From: Bradyrhizobium sp. CCBAU 51627
Lineage (GTDB): Bacteria; Pseudomonadota; Alphaproteobacteria; Rhizobiales; Xanthobacteraceae
Reading direction: 5' to 3'
DNA length: 64,000 bases
NCBI RefSeq assembly: GCF_028128765.1
Contig: NZ_LBJG01000079.1
Span: 1-64,000, forward strand
Shown: one piece after another, positions 53,984-62,077 of the stretch
Layout of the letters: each line of letters opens with the position of its first letter
Position numbering within the stretch: the first letter of the stretch is position 1
Notes under the pieces: model-generated
What the model was told of the DNA's origin: nothing
Seen by the model: the letters and a program-made list of their open reading frames with translations, nothing else
The model's database searches: none
Position numbers and translations under genes: made by a program

Positions 53984-54634
53984 CTACTCCGCGGACAGCC
54001 GCACCACCTGCCGGCCGCCGTTCATCTCTTTCAGGGTGTTGACGAAGTTTTCCGGGCGCTGCCAGCGGTTGGGGACTTTCAGTCCCATGTACTCGGCGAT
54101 ATCGCCGATGAAGCCGGTGCAGTTGGTGGTCTCCGCATTCCAGACCGGCGAGTTCGCCTGCAGCTTCTTGATATAGGCGAACACGCGCTTGGCGTCGGCT
54201 TCGTTCAAATAGACGCGATAGCTCGCGGTCAGATAATCCGGGTCGAGATCGCCGTAGCTCGCGCCGGTCTCGGATGGCACCCAGGTGAAGTAGCCGAGCA
54301 CGTAAGCCCAGGTGTCGCCGGCCGGCGTGAGGCCGGCGACCTCGACGGCTTTTTCACTGGTCTTGCCGTACCAGACGAACGCATGGCCCCAGCTCGCCGC
54401 TGTGCGGGCGCGGAAGTCGACGTAATAGGGACCTTTCTCCGCCCGCGAGATCGAGCGCCGCGCCGCTTGCGGCGCAGAGCGCGGAGCGGCGTCGGTCGAG
54501 ACAAGCGCACTGGCGTCGGCCATGCGCTTGTTCGTTTCGTGGGCCGAGGCCGAGGACATCAAGCATGCGAGCATGGTCGCAAGCGCGAGCCCTGCAAGGA
54601 TGCAGGCTCCCGATCGGTCAGGTCTGTTCGTCAC
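53984..54634 (-). CDS. Secreted conserved hypothetical protein
   Basis: A 216-residue protein with a Sec signal peptide (about residues 1-31, ending ASA/HE). The mature part contains ISRAEKGPYYVDFRARTAASWGHAFVWYG and a Cys-containing block (NAETTNCTGFIGDIAEYMGL) that resembles papain-like or NlpC-like arrangements (SxGHxF ... NCT.F), so a transglutaminase- or hydrolase-like fold is possible. This is a guess from motif style only. No partner gene is apparent. Confidence 0.7.
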   Translation of the reverse strand: MTNRPDRSGACILAGLALATMLACLMSSASAHETNKRMADASALVSTDAAPRSAPQAARRSISRAEKGPYYVDFRARTAASWGHAFVWYGKTSEKAVEVAGLTPAGDTWAYVLGYFTWVPSETGASYGDLDPDYLTASYRVYLNEADAKRVFAYIKKLQANSPVWNAETTNCTGFIGDIAEYMGLKVPNRWQRPENFVNTLKEMNGGRQVVRLSAE

Positions 54635-54692
54635 GTTGAGCCCCTCAACAGCAGGCCGTTACGCAAATTGTTGCGTGTGGTGCGCCAGCGCC

Positions 54693-54896
54693 TCAGTAGC
54701 GCGCAGCAACCGGGCCGGGCGCCTTGCCGATCGGGGCCTTGCCAACCGGGCTCTTGCCAATCGGCATCTTGCCGATCGGAGCCTGCTCGGCCGGATAGAC
54801 CGGAACGGGCTGGCGGCGCGGCAGATCCGCAGCGTTCGCAGCCGTCACCAGAGCAAGCGTCGCACCGAGAACAATTACAATCTTCTTCACAGTCAT
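54693..54896 (-). CDS. Small exported protein with five-residue repeats
   Basis: A 67-residue protein with a signal peptide ending TAANA/AD (about residue 22). The mature part is basic and Pro-rich and carries four consecutive repeats of the form P-[IV]-G-K-x (PIGKMPIGKSPVGKAPIGK). It has no Cys. AGGGGT precedes ATG 54896. Its sequence suggests a periplasmic or cell-surface peptide, perhaps binding polyanions; nothing is known. It follows the previous gene's promoter side in the same direction. Confidence 0.65.
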   Translation of the reverse strand: MTVKKIVIVLGATLALVTAANAADLPRRQPVPVYPAEQAPIGKMPIGKSPVGKAPIGKAPGPVAARY

Positions 54897-55066
54897 ACCC
54901 CTAGAAGGTTTGGTCCAAACACGGCCGAGCCGTGCCCCCAGACACGGCTCCCACAAGGGCGGCCGAATGCGACCAAGTTGCGGCGCGCGCGGGACAAGTT
55001 GGCGGCATTGATCGGGCGCGCGCAGATGTGATGTTGTGTCGGAATGTCTCCGCGCGCCGCGCGCTC

Positions 55067-55777
55067 TCAGCGGTCGGCGCTGAGCCGGAAGTGCATCTCG
55101 ATCTTCGCTTGTGATGGCCCGCTCGCAAGGTGCCAGGGTGAAAAGCCGGGTGTCGGATCGGGATCGGAGGGAAGGTCGACCAGCCAGCGCTGCGTGGGCA
55201 CATCAGGCAGCGTCAGGCTGACGGCGCGGTGGCGCGTCTTGTACATCAGCGAGGCCGTGGCGATGATCGCTTTGCGCTCGCCATCATGCGCGCGCCAGTT
55301 GGGGGGCAACATCGCCTCGGCATAGCCTGAGGCTTCCTCGATCTCGATGTGCACGTCCTCTGCCTTGTCCGGCAGGTTCATGCCGGCAGGCAGACGAAAC
55401 TCGACATGGAGCGTCATGAAGCCGTGGCTGAGGTCGGGCGAGCGGATCAATTCGTACCATCCCCACCAACCAAGGATCGCGACGATGAGCACGACGCTTA
55501 CGGCAAAGGGAAAGGAGAGCCGCGCGGCGCGATGAGGCGCGGCATCGGAGGTTTCCGCGGACGGCTGCGGAACGCGGACCAGGCCGAAGCGCAGGAACAG
55601 CCAGATGCCGGTGATCAGGCCGACCACGCCGCCGATCGGACCGATGTCGAAGAAGGCGCCCATCGCGATGCCGCCATCGCGGTCCGGCCCCGCCAGCATC
55701 ACCACCAGCGCGGCAAGGCCCGCCCAGCCGGCGAGCGCGCCGAGCAGGCCAGACAGAAAGCCGAGGATGAAGCGCAT
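55067..55777 (-). CDS. Conserved membrane protein of unknown function
   Basis: A 236-residue protein: membrane segments at about 3-28 (LSGLLGALAGWAGLAALVVML), 44-66 and 93-111, then a soluble C-terminal domain of about 120 residues (DLSHGFMTLHVEFRLPAGMNLPDKAEDVHIEIEE) probably outside the cytoplasm. No known domain was recognised. Confidence 0.65.
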   Translation of the reverse strand: MRFILGFLSGLLGALAGWAGLAALVVMLAGPDRDGGIAMGAFFDIGPIGGVVGLITGIWLFLRFGLVRVPQPSAETSDAAPHRAARLSFPFAVSVVLIVAILGWWGWYELIRSPDLSHGFMTLHVEFRLPAGMNLPDKAEDVHIEIEEASGYAEAMLPPNWRAHDGERKAIIATASLMYKTRHRAVSLTLPDVPTQRWLVDLPSDPDPTPGFSPWHLASGPSQAKIEMHFRLSADR

Positions 55778-55815
55778 GTGCGATTAGTCGCGCGCAGACG
55801 GTCGGCGGTTCGAAC

Positions 55816-55941
55816 CTAGCCGATCCGGTTCAGGCTGTTGCGGATCGTCGAGAAGATGCCGCCGATGTCCTTGCGCAAGGCATCGAGCGCGTTGAAATTG
55901 TCGAAGATGCGGGCGCGGCGATCGTTCAATTCGCCCGTCAT
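55816..55941 (-). CDS. 41-residue ORF starting inside a palindrome
   Basis: A short minus-strand frame gives MTGELNDRRARIFDNFNALD and then LRKDIGGIFSTIRNSLNRIG. Its helical, charged C-terminus looks like real protein, and codon use is GC3-rich. The ATG lies in the right arm of the palindrome at 55937-55965 and has no ribosome binding site, so this may be the 3' remnant of a gene whose front was removed, or whose start was replaced by repeat insertion. Confidence 0.4.
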   Translation of the reverse strand: MTGELNDRRARIFDNFNALDALRKDIGGIFSTIRNSLNRIG

Positions 55942-55965
55942 GCCCGGGACAAGCCCGGGCATGAC
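55937..55965. repeat. Palindromic intergenic repeat, family B
   Basis: GTCATGCCCGGG (55937-55948) and its perfect complement (55954-55965) flank ACAAG. This 12-bp-stem element is of a type repeated in Bradyrhizobiaceae genomes. It lies between the 41-codon frame and the FAH gene, where it could also stop the leftward operon. Confidence 0.85.
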
Positions 55966-55973
55966 TGAGAGAG

Positions 55974-56759
55974 CTACAGTCGAAACTCGTTCGTCAGCTC
56001 GCCGATGCCGTCAATCGCCACCGTCACGGTGTTCACCGGCTCCTTCATGACGCCGACGCCGACCGAGGTGCCGACGGCGATGAGGTCGCCGGGGAGCAGG
56101 GTCATGTCGTGGGAGATCTTGGAGACCAGCTGTTGCGCGCTGAAGATCATGTCGGAGATCGGATAGTTCTGCCGCTCCGCGCCGTTGAGGATGGTGCGGA
56201 CGGTGAGACTTGCCGGATCAAGGCCGGTCGCGATCACCGGGCCGAACGGGCCGTAATCGTCGATGCCCTTGGCGCGGGCCCATTGCGGGAAGGTGGGATC
56301 GCTGGTCAGGATATCGTTGGCGGTGATGTCATTGACGCAGGTGTAGCCGAAGATGAAGCTGTCGGCCTCATCAGGCGAGACGCGCGCGCAGGTCTTGCCG
56401 ATGACGATGCCGAGCTCGCCTTCATAGGTCGTCTTGCCGTCGTAGTAAGAGGGACGGCGGATCACGGTACCCGGCGTCGTGATCGTGGTGATGGCCTTGA
56501 GCAGATAAAGCGGCTCCGGCGGCTCGGGCTGGTTCAGCTTGGCCGCGAGCGCGTGAAAATTGTTCCAGAGCGCGACGATCTTGCTGGGCGCGCAGGGCGC
56601 GAGCAGCTCGACCTCGGACAGCGCCAGCGTCTTGCCGGTGGCCGCGTTGCGTCCGAACATCTCGCCGTCATGCACGCTGATGCCGGATGCGCTCAGCGTG
56701 CCGAAACCGGTGGTGCGGGCGTGGCGGAAGCGCAGCCATTGTTTCATCTCGCCCGCCAT
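55974..56759 (-). CDS. Fumarylacetoacetate hydrolase family protein
   Basis: A 261-residue FAH-domain protein. Metal-binding acids lie in TTYEGELGIVIGK and YTCVNDITANDI, and DDYGPFGPVIATG and LLPGDLIAVGTSVGVG are typical. Family members hydrolyse C-C bonds in acylpyruvates or decarboxylate oxaloacetate and related 2-oxo acids. ATG 56759 overlaps the stop of the upstream reductase gene (ATGA), so both probably serve one pathway. Confidence 0.85.
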   Translation of the reverse strand: MAGEMKQWLRFRHARTTGFGTLSASGISVHDGEMFGRNAATGKTLALSEVELLAPCAPSKIVALWNNFHALAAKLNQPEPPEPLYLLKAITTITTPGTVIRRPSYYDGKTTYEGELGIVIGKTCARVSPDEADSFIFGYTCVNDITANDILTSDPTFPQWARAKGIDDYGPFGPVIATGLDPASLTVRTILNGAERQNYPISDMIFSAQQLVSKISHDMTLLPGDLIAVGTSVGVGVMKEPVNTVTVAIDGIGELTNEFRL

Positions 56760-57778
56760 CACGCCACCGCCAGTGCGCGAGGATCCGATGGTGTGGAGAC
56801 GCCGTCATAGAGGCCGGCGACGCGCGCGCGCTGGGTGACCATCGCCAGCACCGAGTCGAGCGCCGGGGTGGGGATCTTGGTCAAGCGGCCCATCTCCTGC
56901 ACCACGGTGACGAGCGGGTCGATCTCCATCGGGCGGCCGCGCTCGAGATCCTGCAGCATCGAGGTCTTGTGCGCGCCGACCTTGCGGGCGCCCTCGATGC
57001 GGCGCTCGACATCGACGCGGAATTTGACGCCGAAGCTTTCGGCAATCGCCTGCGTCTCCACCATGATCGCGCGCGACAGCGCCCGCGTGGACGGATCGGT
57101 GCAGATCACGTCGAGCGTCGCGTGGGTGAGGGCGCTGATCGGGTTGAAGCAGACATTGCCCCACAGCTTGAGCCAGATCTCGTCGCGAATGCGGTCGAGC
57201 ACGGGTGCCTTCAGCCCGGCTGCGACGAACAGGTCGGCGAGGCGTTGCACATCGGACGTGATCTCGCCGGAGGGCTCGCCGAGCGGAAAATTGTTGCCGT
57301 AGACGTGACGGATCACGCCGGGCGCCTCGATCTCGGTGGCGGGATAGACGATGCAGCCGAGGGCGCGTTCGGCACCAAGCTCGCGCCATTGCCGCCCGCC
57401 GGGATCGATGCTTTCCAGCGTCGCGTTCTCGTAGGCGCCGCCGTGCTTGTAGAAGTACCAATAAGGGATGCCATTGACCGCGGTGACGATGCGGGTGTGC
57501 GGCCCGAGCAGCGGCTGCATCTTCTCGATCACGCCGGTGATCGAATGCGCCTTCAGCGTGACGATGACATAGTCCTGCACGTTGAGCTCGGCCGCATCGT
57601 CGGTGCAGCGCGGATGGACGGTGTGCGTCTCCTCGCCGGCGAGCAGCGTCAGGCCGCGCTCGCGCATCGCGGCGAGATGGGCGCCGCGTGCGACCAGGCT
57701 GACGTCAGCGCCTGCGCGCGCCAGCTGCACGCCGAGATATCCGCCGATCGCGCCGGCGCCGTAGATGCAGATCTTCAT
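56759..57778 (-). CDS. 2-dehydropantoate 2-reductase family protein
   Basis: A 339-residue KPR-family NADPH reductase: N-terminal Rossmann motif YGAGAIGGYLGVQLARAG, the VTLKAHS and TAVNGIPYW strands, and a C-terminal helical domain with the catalytic-Lys region around RDEIWLKLWGNVCFNPISALT. Coupled to an FAH-domain hydrolase, it more likely handles another 2-oxo acid than pantoate synthesis. Confidence 0.85.
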   Translation of the reverse strand: MKICIYGAGAIGGYLGVQLARAGADVSLVARGAHLAAMRERGLTLLAGEETHTVHPRCTDDAAELNVQDYVIVTLKAHSITGVIEKMQPLLGPHTRIVTAVNGIPYWYFYKHGGAYENATLESIDPGGRQWRELGAERALGCIVYPATEIEAPGVIRHVYGNNFPLGEPSGEITSDVQRLADLFVAAGLKAPVLDRIRDEIWLKLWGNVCFNPISALTHATLDVICTDPSTRALSRAIMVETQAIAESFGVKFRVDVERRIEGARKVGAHKTSMLQDLERGRPMEIDPLVTVVQEMGRLTKIPTPALDSVLAMVTQRARVAGLYDGVSTPSDPRALAVA

Positions 57779-57890
57779 GAAATCCTCGCGGGGGTAGCGG
57801 AATTTTGGGACGAATGATCCAGTCCGGCTCGGATTAAGTCCGAGCCGGGGCCGTTAGTCGCGGGGGAAGAGGAGATGCCGCTTTAGATGA

Positions 57891-58316
57891 TCAGGCCGCT
57901 TGCGGCGTCGAGTTGGCCGCCTCGTCGACGGCAGCTGCGATGTCGCGCATGCTGATGACGGAGACAAGGCTGTAGTCGTCGATCACGGGCAGGTGCCGGA
58001 TGTGATTCCGGTTCATCAGATGCCTGACGTGCTCGATCGTATCAGAGGAGGTGCAGGAGACGAGCTGCTGCACCGAGACGAGCTGCGAGACCTTGACGTT
58101 GACGGCGCCCGCGCCGTGCTCGGCGACGGCGCGTACCACGTCGCGCTCGGTGAACATGCCGACGGCGGTGTTGCCTTCCGAGCGGACCACGTCCTTCACC
58201 ACCAGCGCGCTGATGTTGTTGGCCCGCATCAGCTTGGCGGCGATCTCAACCGTTTCGTTCATTCGCACCGTGACAACGCGCGGCGTCTTCTTGCGCAGAA
58301 TGTCTCCGACCAGCAT
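57891..58316 (-). CDS. CBS-domain protein
   Basis: A 141-residue protein made of two CBS domains: VGDILRKKTPRVVTVRMNETVEIAAKLMRANNISALVV and SQLVSVQQLVSCTSSDTIEHVRHLMNRNHIRHLPVID. Such stand-alone pairs bind adenosine nucleotides and regulate partner proteins. GGGAGG precedes ATG 58316. Its upstream region has the 24-nt motif shared with two oxalate/formate antiporter genes and a 45-residue protein gene, suggesting joint control. Confidence 0.85.
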   Translation of the reverse strand: MLVGDILRKKTPRVVTVRMNETVEIAAKLMRANNISALVVKDVVRSEGNTAVGMFTERDVVRAVAEHGAGAVNVKVSQLVSVQQLVSCTSSDTIEHVRHLMNRNHIRHLPVIDDYSLVSVISMRDIAAAVDEAANSTPQAA

Positions 58317-58351
58317 TGCAACCTCCCTGGGTGAATGATTGCCCAAGTGTG

Positions 58352-58375
58352 GTATACATAATGCCAATCGTCAAG
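58352..58375 (-). promoter_or_regulatory. Shared 24-nt motif, copy 1 (CBS gene)
   Basis: On the plus strand the site reads GTATACATAATGCCAA then TCGTCAAG; it ends 36 bp upstream of the CBS start codon. It matches the sites at 59960, 61449 and 61838. The core GTATAC..[ATG].ATgCCA, read on the other strand TGGcAT...GTATAC, resembles the half-palindromic operators of GntR-type regulators. Confidence 0.6.
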
Positions 58376-58469
58376 CGCTGGATTTGGCTGATCCGAAAAA
58401 TCTTGCGGCAGTGATGCTGACGTTTGTCATCGCGAAACACAGAAGGGGGGCAGAGAGAGCAGGCAACGA

Positions 58470-58497
58470 AAAAGGGGCACATCGCTGCGCCCCTTTT
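58470..58497 (-). terminator. Intrinsic terminator of the first antiporter gene
   Basis: AAAAGGGGC and GCCCCTTTT form a 9-bp stem with a 10-nt loop, 26 bp after the antiporter stop. On the minus strand the stem ends in a T-run (TTTTTC). Confidence 0.8.
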
Positions 58498-58522
58498 GAC
58501 CATCGTATCAGGATGTGGCGGC

Positions 58523-59857
58523 TCAAGCCGTCCCGGTCTTGGCGCGGGTCTCGGCAGCGGCAGGTGCGGTGCTGGTGCTCTCGGCTTCGTTGCCCAGGAT
58601 GAAGGAGCGGCGCATCGGCTTGATCACGAACAGCGCCATCAGCGCGGCCGTCGCGTTCAGGGCCACGGCCACCACGAACACGGCCTTCCAGCCATAGGCG
58701 GCCGAGATCACGCTGGCGAGCGGGACCAGCAGGGAGGCGGTGCCCTTCGCGGTGTAGAGCATGCCGTTGTTGGTGGTCGCGAACTTCGAGCCGAAGGTGT
58801 CGCCGCAGGTCGCGGGGAACAGCGAGTAGATCTCGCCGAACACGCCGAAGTAAACCGCGGTGGCCAGCACGAACACGAGCGGGACGTGGCCGTAGGTCGA
58901 GAGCGTCAACAGCATGAGGGCCGCGGTGCCGAAGGCGATGAACATGGTGTTCTCACGGCCGATCGTGTCGGACACGAAGCCAAAGAACGGGCGTCCGAAG
59001 CCGTCGAAGATGCGGTCGAGCGAGATCGCGAACGTCAGCGCCGCCATCTGGAAACCGGCGAGAGAGACCGGCGTGTCGGCGATCTTGAAGTCGTGCGCGA
59101 TCGGGGCGATCTGCGCCGCGGTCATCAGACCCCCGGAGGCGACCATGACGAAGACCAGGTACATCACCCAGAAGATCGGCGCGCGCAGCACTTGCGGCGG
59201 GGTGAAGTCGATGTGGGTCTGCGGCAGATTGAGGCGCTTCTTCTTCGGCGGGATGGAAATCCGCGGCGGCTGGATCAAGAAAGCGAGCAGAAGCACGATC
59301 AGGCCCTGGCCGATGCCGAAACTGAAGAACGCGCTCTGATAGCCTGATGTCGCGATCATTTTCGCAATCGGCACTACGGTGAGCGCTGCGCCCGCGCCGA
59401 AGCCCGCGGCCGTCGCGCCGGCGGCGAGGCCGCGGCGATCAGGAAACCATTTCAGCGCATTGCCGACACAGGTGCCGTACACCGCGCCCGCGCCCATGCC
59501 GCCGAAGACGGCCGCCGCGTACAGCAGGGGAAGCGAGTCAGCGTAGGAATTGAGCACCCAGGACAGCGTGATCATCACGGCACCGAACATGATGACGATG
59601 CGCGGACCGTATTTGTCGACGAACCATGCCTCGACCGGCACCAGCCAGGTTTCGGTGACGACGAAGATGGTGAACGCGAGCTGGATCGCGGCGCGACCCC
59701 AATGGTGGGCGTGATCGATCGGATCGACGAACAGCGTCCAGCCATATTGCAGGTTGGCGATCATCGCCATGCAGACGATGCCCATCACGAGCTGGAGCCA
59801 ACGGAAACCTGTGCGAAGAGGCGCGGCCGTGACGGCGCCATCCGTGCTGGAAATCAT
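58523..59857 (-). CDS. OFA-family oxalate/formate antiporter (first)
   Basis: A 444-residue major-facilitator protein of about twelve helices, started at ATG 59857 behind GGGAGG. Diagnostic OFA blocks are YGWTLFVDPI, FVDKYGPRIVIMFGAVMI, VYGTCVGNALKWFPDRRGLAAGATAAGFGAGAA and YSLFPATCGDTFGSKFATTNNG. Members exchange oxalate for formate or carry other monocarboxylates. The formate dehydrogenase encoded 12 kb away could use the exchanged formate. A Thr/Ala-rich cytoplasmic C-terminal tail of about 30 residues is present. Confidence 0.85.
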   Translation of the reverse strand: MISSTDGAVTAAPLRTGFRWLQLVMGIVCMAMIANLQYGWTLFVDPIDHAHHWGRAAIQLAFTIFVVTETWLVPVEAWFVDKYGPRIVIMFGAVMITLSWVLNSYADSLPLLYAAAVFGGMGAGAVYGTCVGNALKWFPDRRGLAAGATAAGFGAGAALTVVPIAKMIATSGYQSAFFSFGIGQGLIVLLLAFLIQPPRISIPPKKKRLNLPQTHIDFTPPQVLRAPIFWVMYLVFVMVASGGLMTAAQIAPIAHDFKIADTPVSLAGFQMAALTFAISLDRIFDGFGRPFFGFVSDTIGRENTMFIAFGTAALMLLTLSTYGHVPLVFVLATAVYFGVFGEIYSLFPATCGDTFGSKFATTNNGMLYTAKGTASLLVPLASVISAAYGWKAVFVVAVALNATAALMALFVIKPMRRSFILGNEAESTSTAPAAAETRAKTGTA

Positions 59858-59959
59858 CAACAACCTCCCAAGCGCTTGTCTGGTCGCGGCAGGCTCGGCC
59901 AATATGACGGAGTGTCGCAAATGTTGTGGCTTATGGTCGCAAGCGTGGCGGGCAGCTTG

Positions 59960-59983
59960 GTATACCATATCCCAGAATGCAAG
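59960..59983 (-). promoter_or_regulatory. Shared 24-nt motif, copy 2 (first antiporter)
   Basis: Plus-strand reading GTATACCATATCCCAG then AATGCAAG, about 100 bp upstream of the antiporter start. It is the most palindromic copy at its left end, TTGGTATACCA. Confidence 0.6.
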
Positions 59984-60054
59984 CCCTATCTTCTGACGCG
60001 GCGCAGCAAAATGCTCGGTTCCTTCAAGGGGTTTCGATGTCGGCGTTTCGGCAA

Positions 60055-60079
60055 AACGCCCGGCGCTGGGCCGGGCGTT
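60055..60079 (-). terminator. Intrinsic terminator of the second antiporter gene
   Basis: AACGCCCGGC and GCCGGGCGTT form a 10-bp stem with a GCTGG loop, 29 bp past the stop of the leftward antiporter gene; on the minus strand the stem is followed by TTGCC after GTTTT. Confidence 0.8.
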
Positions 60080-60107
60080 GTGAGCGAGGTCGCGCCGGTG
60101 AGGCGTT

Positions 60108-61397
60108 TCAGAGTGTCGATTGCGCCACCACCGTTTTGCGCCAGGGCTTGAGCACCGCGAGTGCCAGCAGCGAAGCGAGGATATTGGCGCCGGCCGCCAT
60201 GATGAACACGTTGTCCCAATGGCCGGAGGTCTGCTGCACATAGTTGGCGAGCGGCACCAGCAACGCGGCGGTGCCCTTGGCGGTGTAGAGCAGGCCGGCG
60301 TTGGTGGTCGCGAACTCTGCGCCGAACGTGTCGGTGCAGGTCGAGGGGAACAGCGAGTAGATCTCACCCCAGGCGAAGAACACGAAGCCCGACAGGATCA
60401 CGAACCAGATCGGATCGTGGCCCCAGAGATAGAGCATCCAGATGCCGACGCCTTCCATGCCAAAGGCGATGAACATCGTGTTCTCGCGGCCGATCATGTC
60501 GGAGATCCAGCCGAAGAACGGGCGCGTCAGGCCGTTGAGCACGCGGTCGATGGTCGCTGCGAACGTCACCGCGGTCATGGTCATTCCGATCAGCGTGACC
60601 GGCACCGCGTCGACCTTCCAGTCGACCGCGATCGGCTTCAAGTTCGCCGTCACCATCAAGCCGCCGGCGCCGACGATCACGAACATGAAGTACATCAGCC
60701 AGAAGATCGGCTGACGCAGAACTTCCGTCGGCTGGTAGTTGCGGCGGCTCTGCAGCAGCGCGGCGTTCGCGACGACGTTCGGCACCTGGCCTGCCTTCGG
60801 CGCCAGCAGGAAGAAGGCGAGAACGCAGATGACGATGCCTTGCCCAAGCCCGAAATAGAGGAAGGTGCTCTGGAAACCGCTGTCCTTGATCATGGCCTGG
60901 ATCGGCGCGACGGTGAGCGCCGAGCCCGCACCGAAGCCGGCGGCGGTAATGCCCGCAGCCAGACCGCGCTTGTCGGGGAACCATTTCAGCGCGTTGCCGA
61001 CGCAGGTGCCGTAGACGCCGCCGGCGCCGATGCCGGCGATGATCATGCCAAGATAGTATCCGTTGAGCGTGGTGGCCTGTGCGTTGATCACCCAGCCGAT
61101 CGCGCAGAGCACGCCGCCGACGAGCACGACGAGGCGCGGACCGTATTTATCGACAAACCATCCTTCGACCGGCACCAGCCAGGTCTCGAACAAAACAAAG
61201 AGAGTAAAAGCCCACTGGATCGAGGCGCGATCCCAGCCGAATGTCTTCTGGATGTCGGGGACGAAGAACGTCCAGCCATATTGGTAATTAGCGATCATCA
61301 CCATGGCCGCTACGCCGATCGCCAATTGCGCCCAGCGATAGGTATCGCTGACGCGTGCGGCTGTAGGAGCCGTTGATGTCTGCACCATGTCCGTCAT
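60108..61397 (-). CDS. OFA-family oxalate/formate antiporter (second)
   Basis: A 429-residue paralogue of the first antiporter, started at ATG 61397 (GGAGGAAGC upstream; the open frame extends further but without coding character). The same blocks are present: YGWTFFVPDIQKTF, FVDKYGPRLVVLVGGVL, YGTCVGNALKWFPDKRGLAAG and YSLFPSTCTDTFGAEFATTNAG. The two genes stand in tandem, each with its own promoter motif and terminator. Oxalyl-CoA decarboxylase and formyl-CoA transferase genes are not in the window. Confidence 0.85.
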   Translation of the reverse strand: MTDMVQTSTAPTAARVSDTYRWAQLAIGVAAMVMIANYQYGWTFFVPDIQKTFGWDRASIQWAFTLFVLFETWLVPVEGWFVDKYGPRLVVLVGGVLCAIGWVINAQATTLNGYYLGMIIAGIGAGGVYGTCVGNALKWFPDKRGLAAGITAAGFGAGSALTVAPIQAMIKDSGFQSTFLYFGLGQGIVICVLAFFLLAPKAGQVPNVVANAALLQSRRNYQPTEVLRQPIFWLMYFMFVIVGAGGLMVTANLKPIAVDWKVDAVPVTLIGMTMTAVTFAATIDRVLNGLTRPFFGWISDMIGRENTMFIAFGMEGVGIWMLYLWGHDPIWFVILSGFVFFAWGEIYSLFPSTCTDTFGAEFATTNAGLLYTAKGTAALLVPLANYVQQTSGHWDNVFIMAAGANILASLLALAVLKPWRKTVVAQSTL

Positions 61398-61448
61398 GCT
61401 TCCTCCAATAGCGCTTCTGTTTTTTGAGCGAGCGTTGGCGGCATTCTT

Positions 61449-61472
61449 GTATTCATTATGCCAAGCTTCAAG
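61449..61472 (-). promoter_or_regulatory. Shared 24-nt motif, copy 3 (second antiporter)
   Basis: Plus-strand reading GTATTCATTATGCCAA then GCTTCAAG, 52 bp upstream of the start codon; 18 of 24 positions equal copy 1. Confidence 0.6.
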
Positions 61473-61546
61473 CGCGCGCCGGCCCGTTGTGCGCTTGTGA
61501 CGCAGCCCTGTTCGAAGCTGCGCGAACGTGCCTGATCTCAAATAGA

Positions 61547-61571
61547 AATGGCCCCGACGAACGGGGCCATT
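61547..61571 (-). terminator. Intrinsic terminator of the 45-residue protein gene
   Basis: AATGGCCCCG and CGGGGCCATT form a 10-bp stem with a 5-nt loop, 72 bp after the stop of the leftward small gene; on the minus strand it is followed by TTTCTATTT. Confidence 0.75.
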
Positions 61572-61642
61572 CTTCAAAAGTAGGAGTTCGCTGGTTTTAC
61601 AACCGGCGCGACAATTCGACGCGCTGGTTCGTGCGTTGAGCC

Positions 61643-61780
61643 TTACAGGCCGAAGCGGGGCAGATCGCCATTGTGGTTCGAGATCTCGGCGCTCGCCATC
61701 AGGAAGCGATCGACGGCAGCCATGAAGCGGGCGAACAGCGAGGCGGAGGGGGCGAGCGCGACGGAAGCGGTCTTGGACAT
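61643..61780 (-). CDS. 45-residue protein in the oxalate/formate group
   Basis: A short frame with a good ribosome binding site (AAAGGA, seven bases before ATG 61780) and its own terminator encodes MSKTASVALAPSASLFARFM, then a helical AAVDRFLMASAEISNHNGD segment and the end LPRFGL. Its promoter carries the fourth copy of the shared motif, so it belongs to the same regulon as the two antiporters. No membrane segment is predicted by eye; an amphipathic helix is likely. Function is unknown; it may bind an antiporter or the CBS protein. Confidence 0.7.
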   Translation of the reverse strand: MSKTASVALAPSASLFARFMAAVDRFLMASAEISNHNGDLPRFGL

Positions 61781-61837
61781 CGGAATTCCTTTCTCAGGAC
61801 AGTCAGTCTTGCTGTCTCATTTCGGAAGTCGTTCTAT

Positions 61838-61861
61838 GTATACCAGATGCCAATGTCCATG
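61838..61861 (-). promoter_or_regulatory. Shared 24-nt motif, copy 4 (45-residue protein)
   Basis: Plus-strand reading GTATACCAGATGCCAA then TGTCCATG, 58 bp upstream of the small gene's start. Confidence 0.6.
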
Positions 61862-62077
61862 CAGGCCATTGCATAGCAGCATGTAAATTGCCGCATTGCA
61901 GCACGACGCTTGGTTAAAGCAGCTCATTCCGGCTCAAAACCTGCCCATTCCGGGCTGATGCAGGAAAAAGGGGCCTTGTCCGGGTCACTACGGATCGCTC
62001 GTGCGCCGGCCCTTGGCACCGCACTGCAAAACGGCTAGTGGTTCGCCCCCTTTTCCATCAATCCGTCAGAGTGGTTC

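Noticed and set aside
53750..54904. 384-codon plus-strand frame
   Set aside because: Runs through a palindromic repeat and antisense to two signal-peptide genes; Arg/Cys-rich nonsense in its second half.
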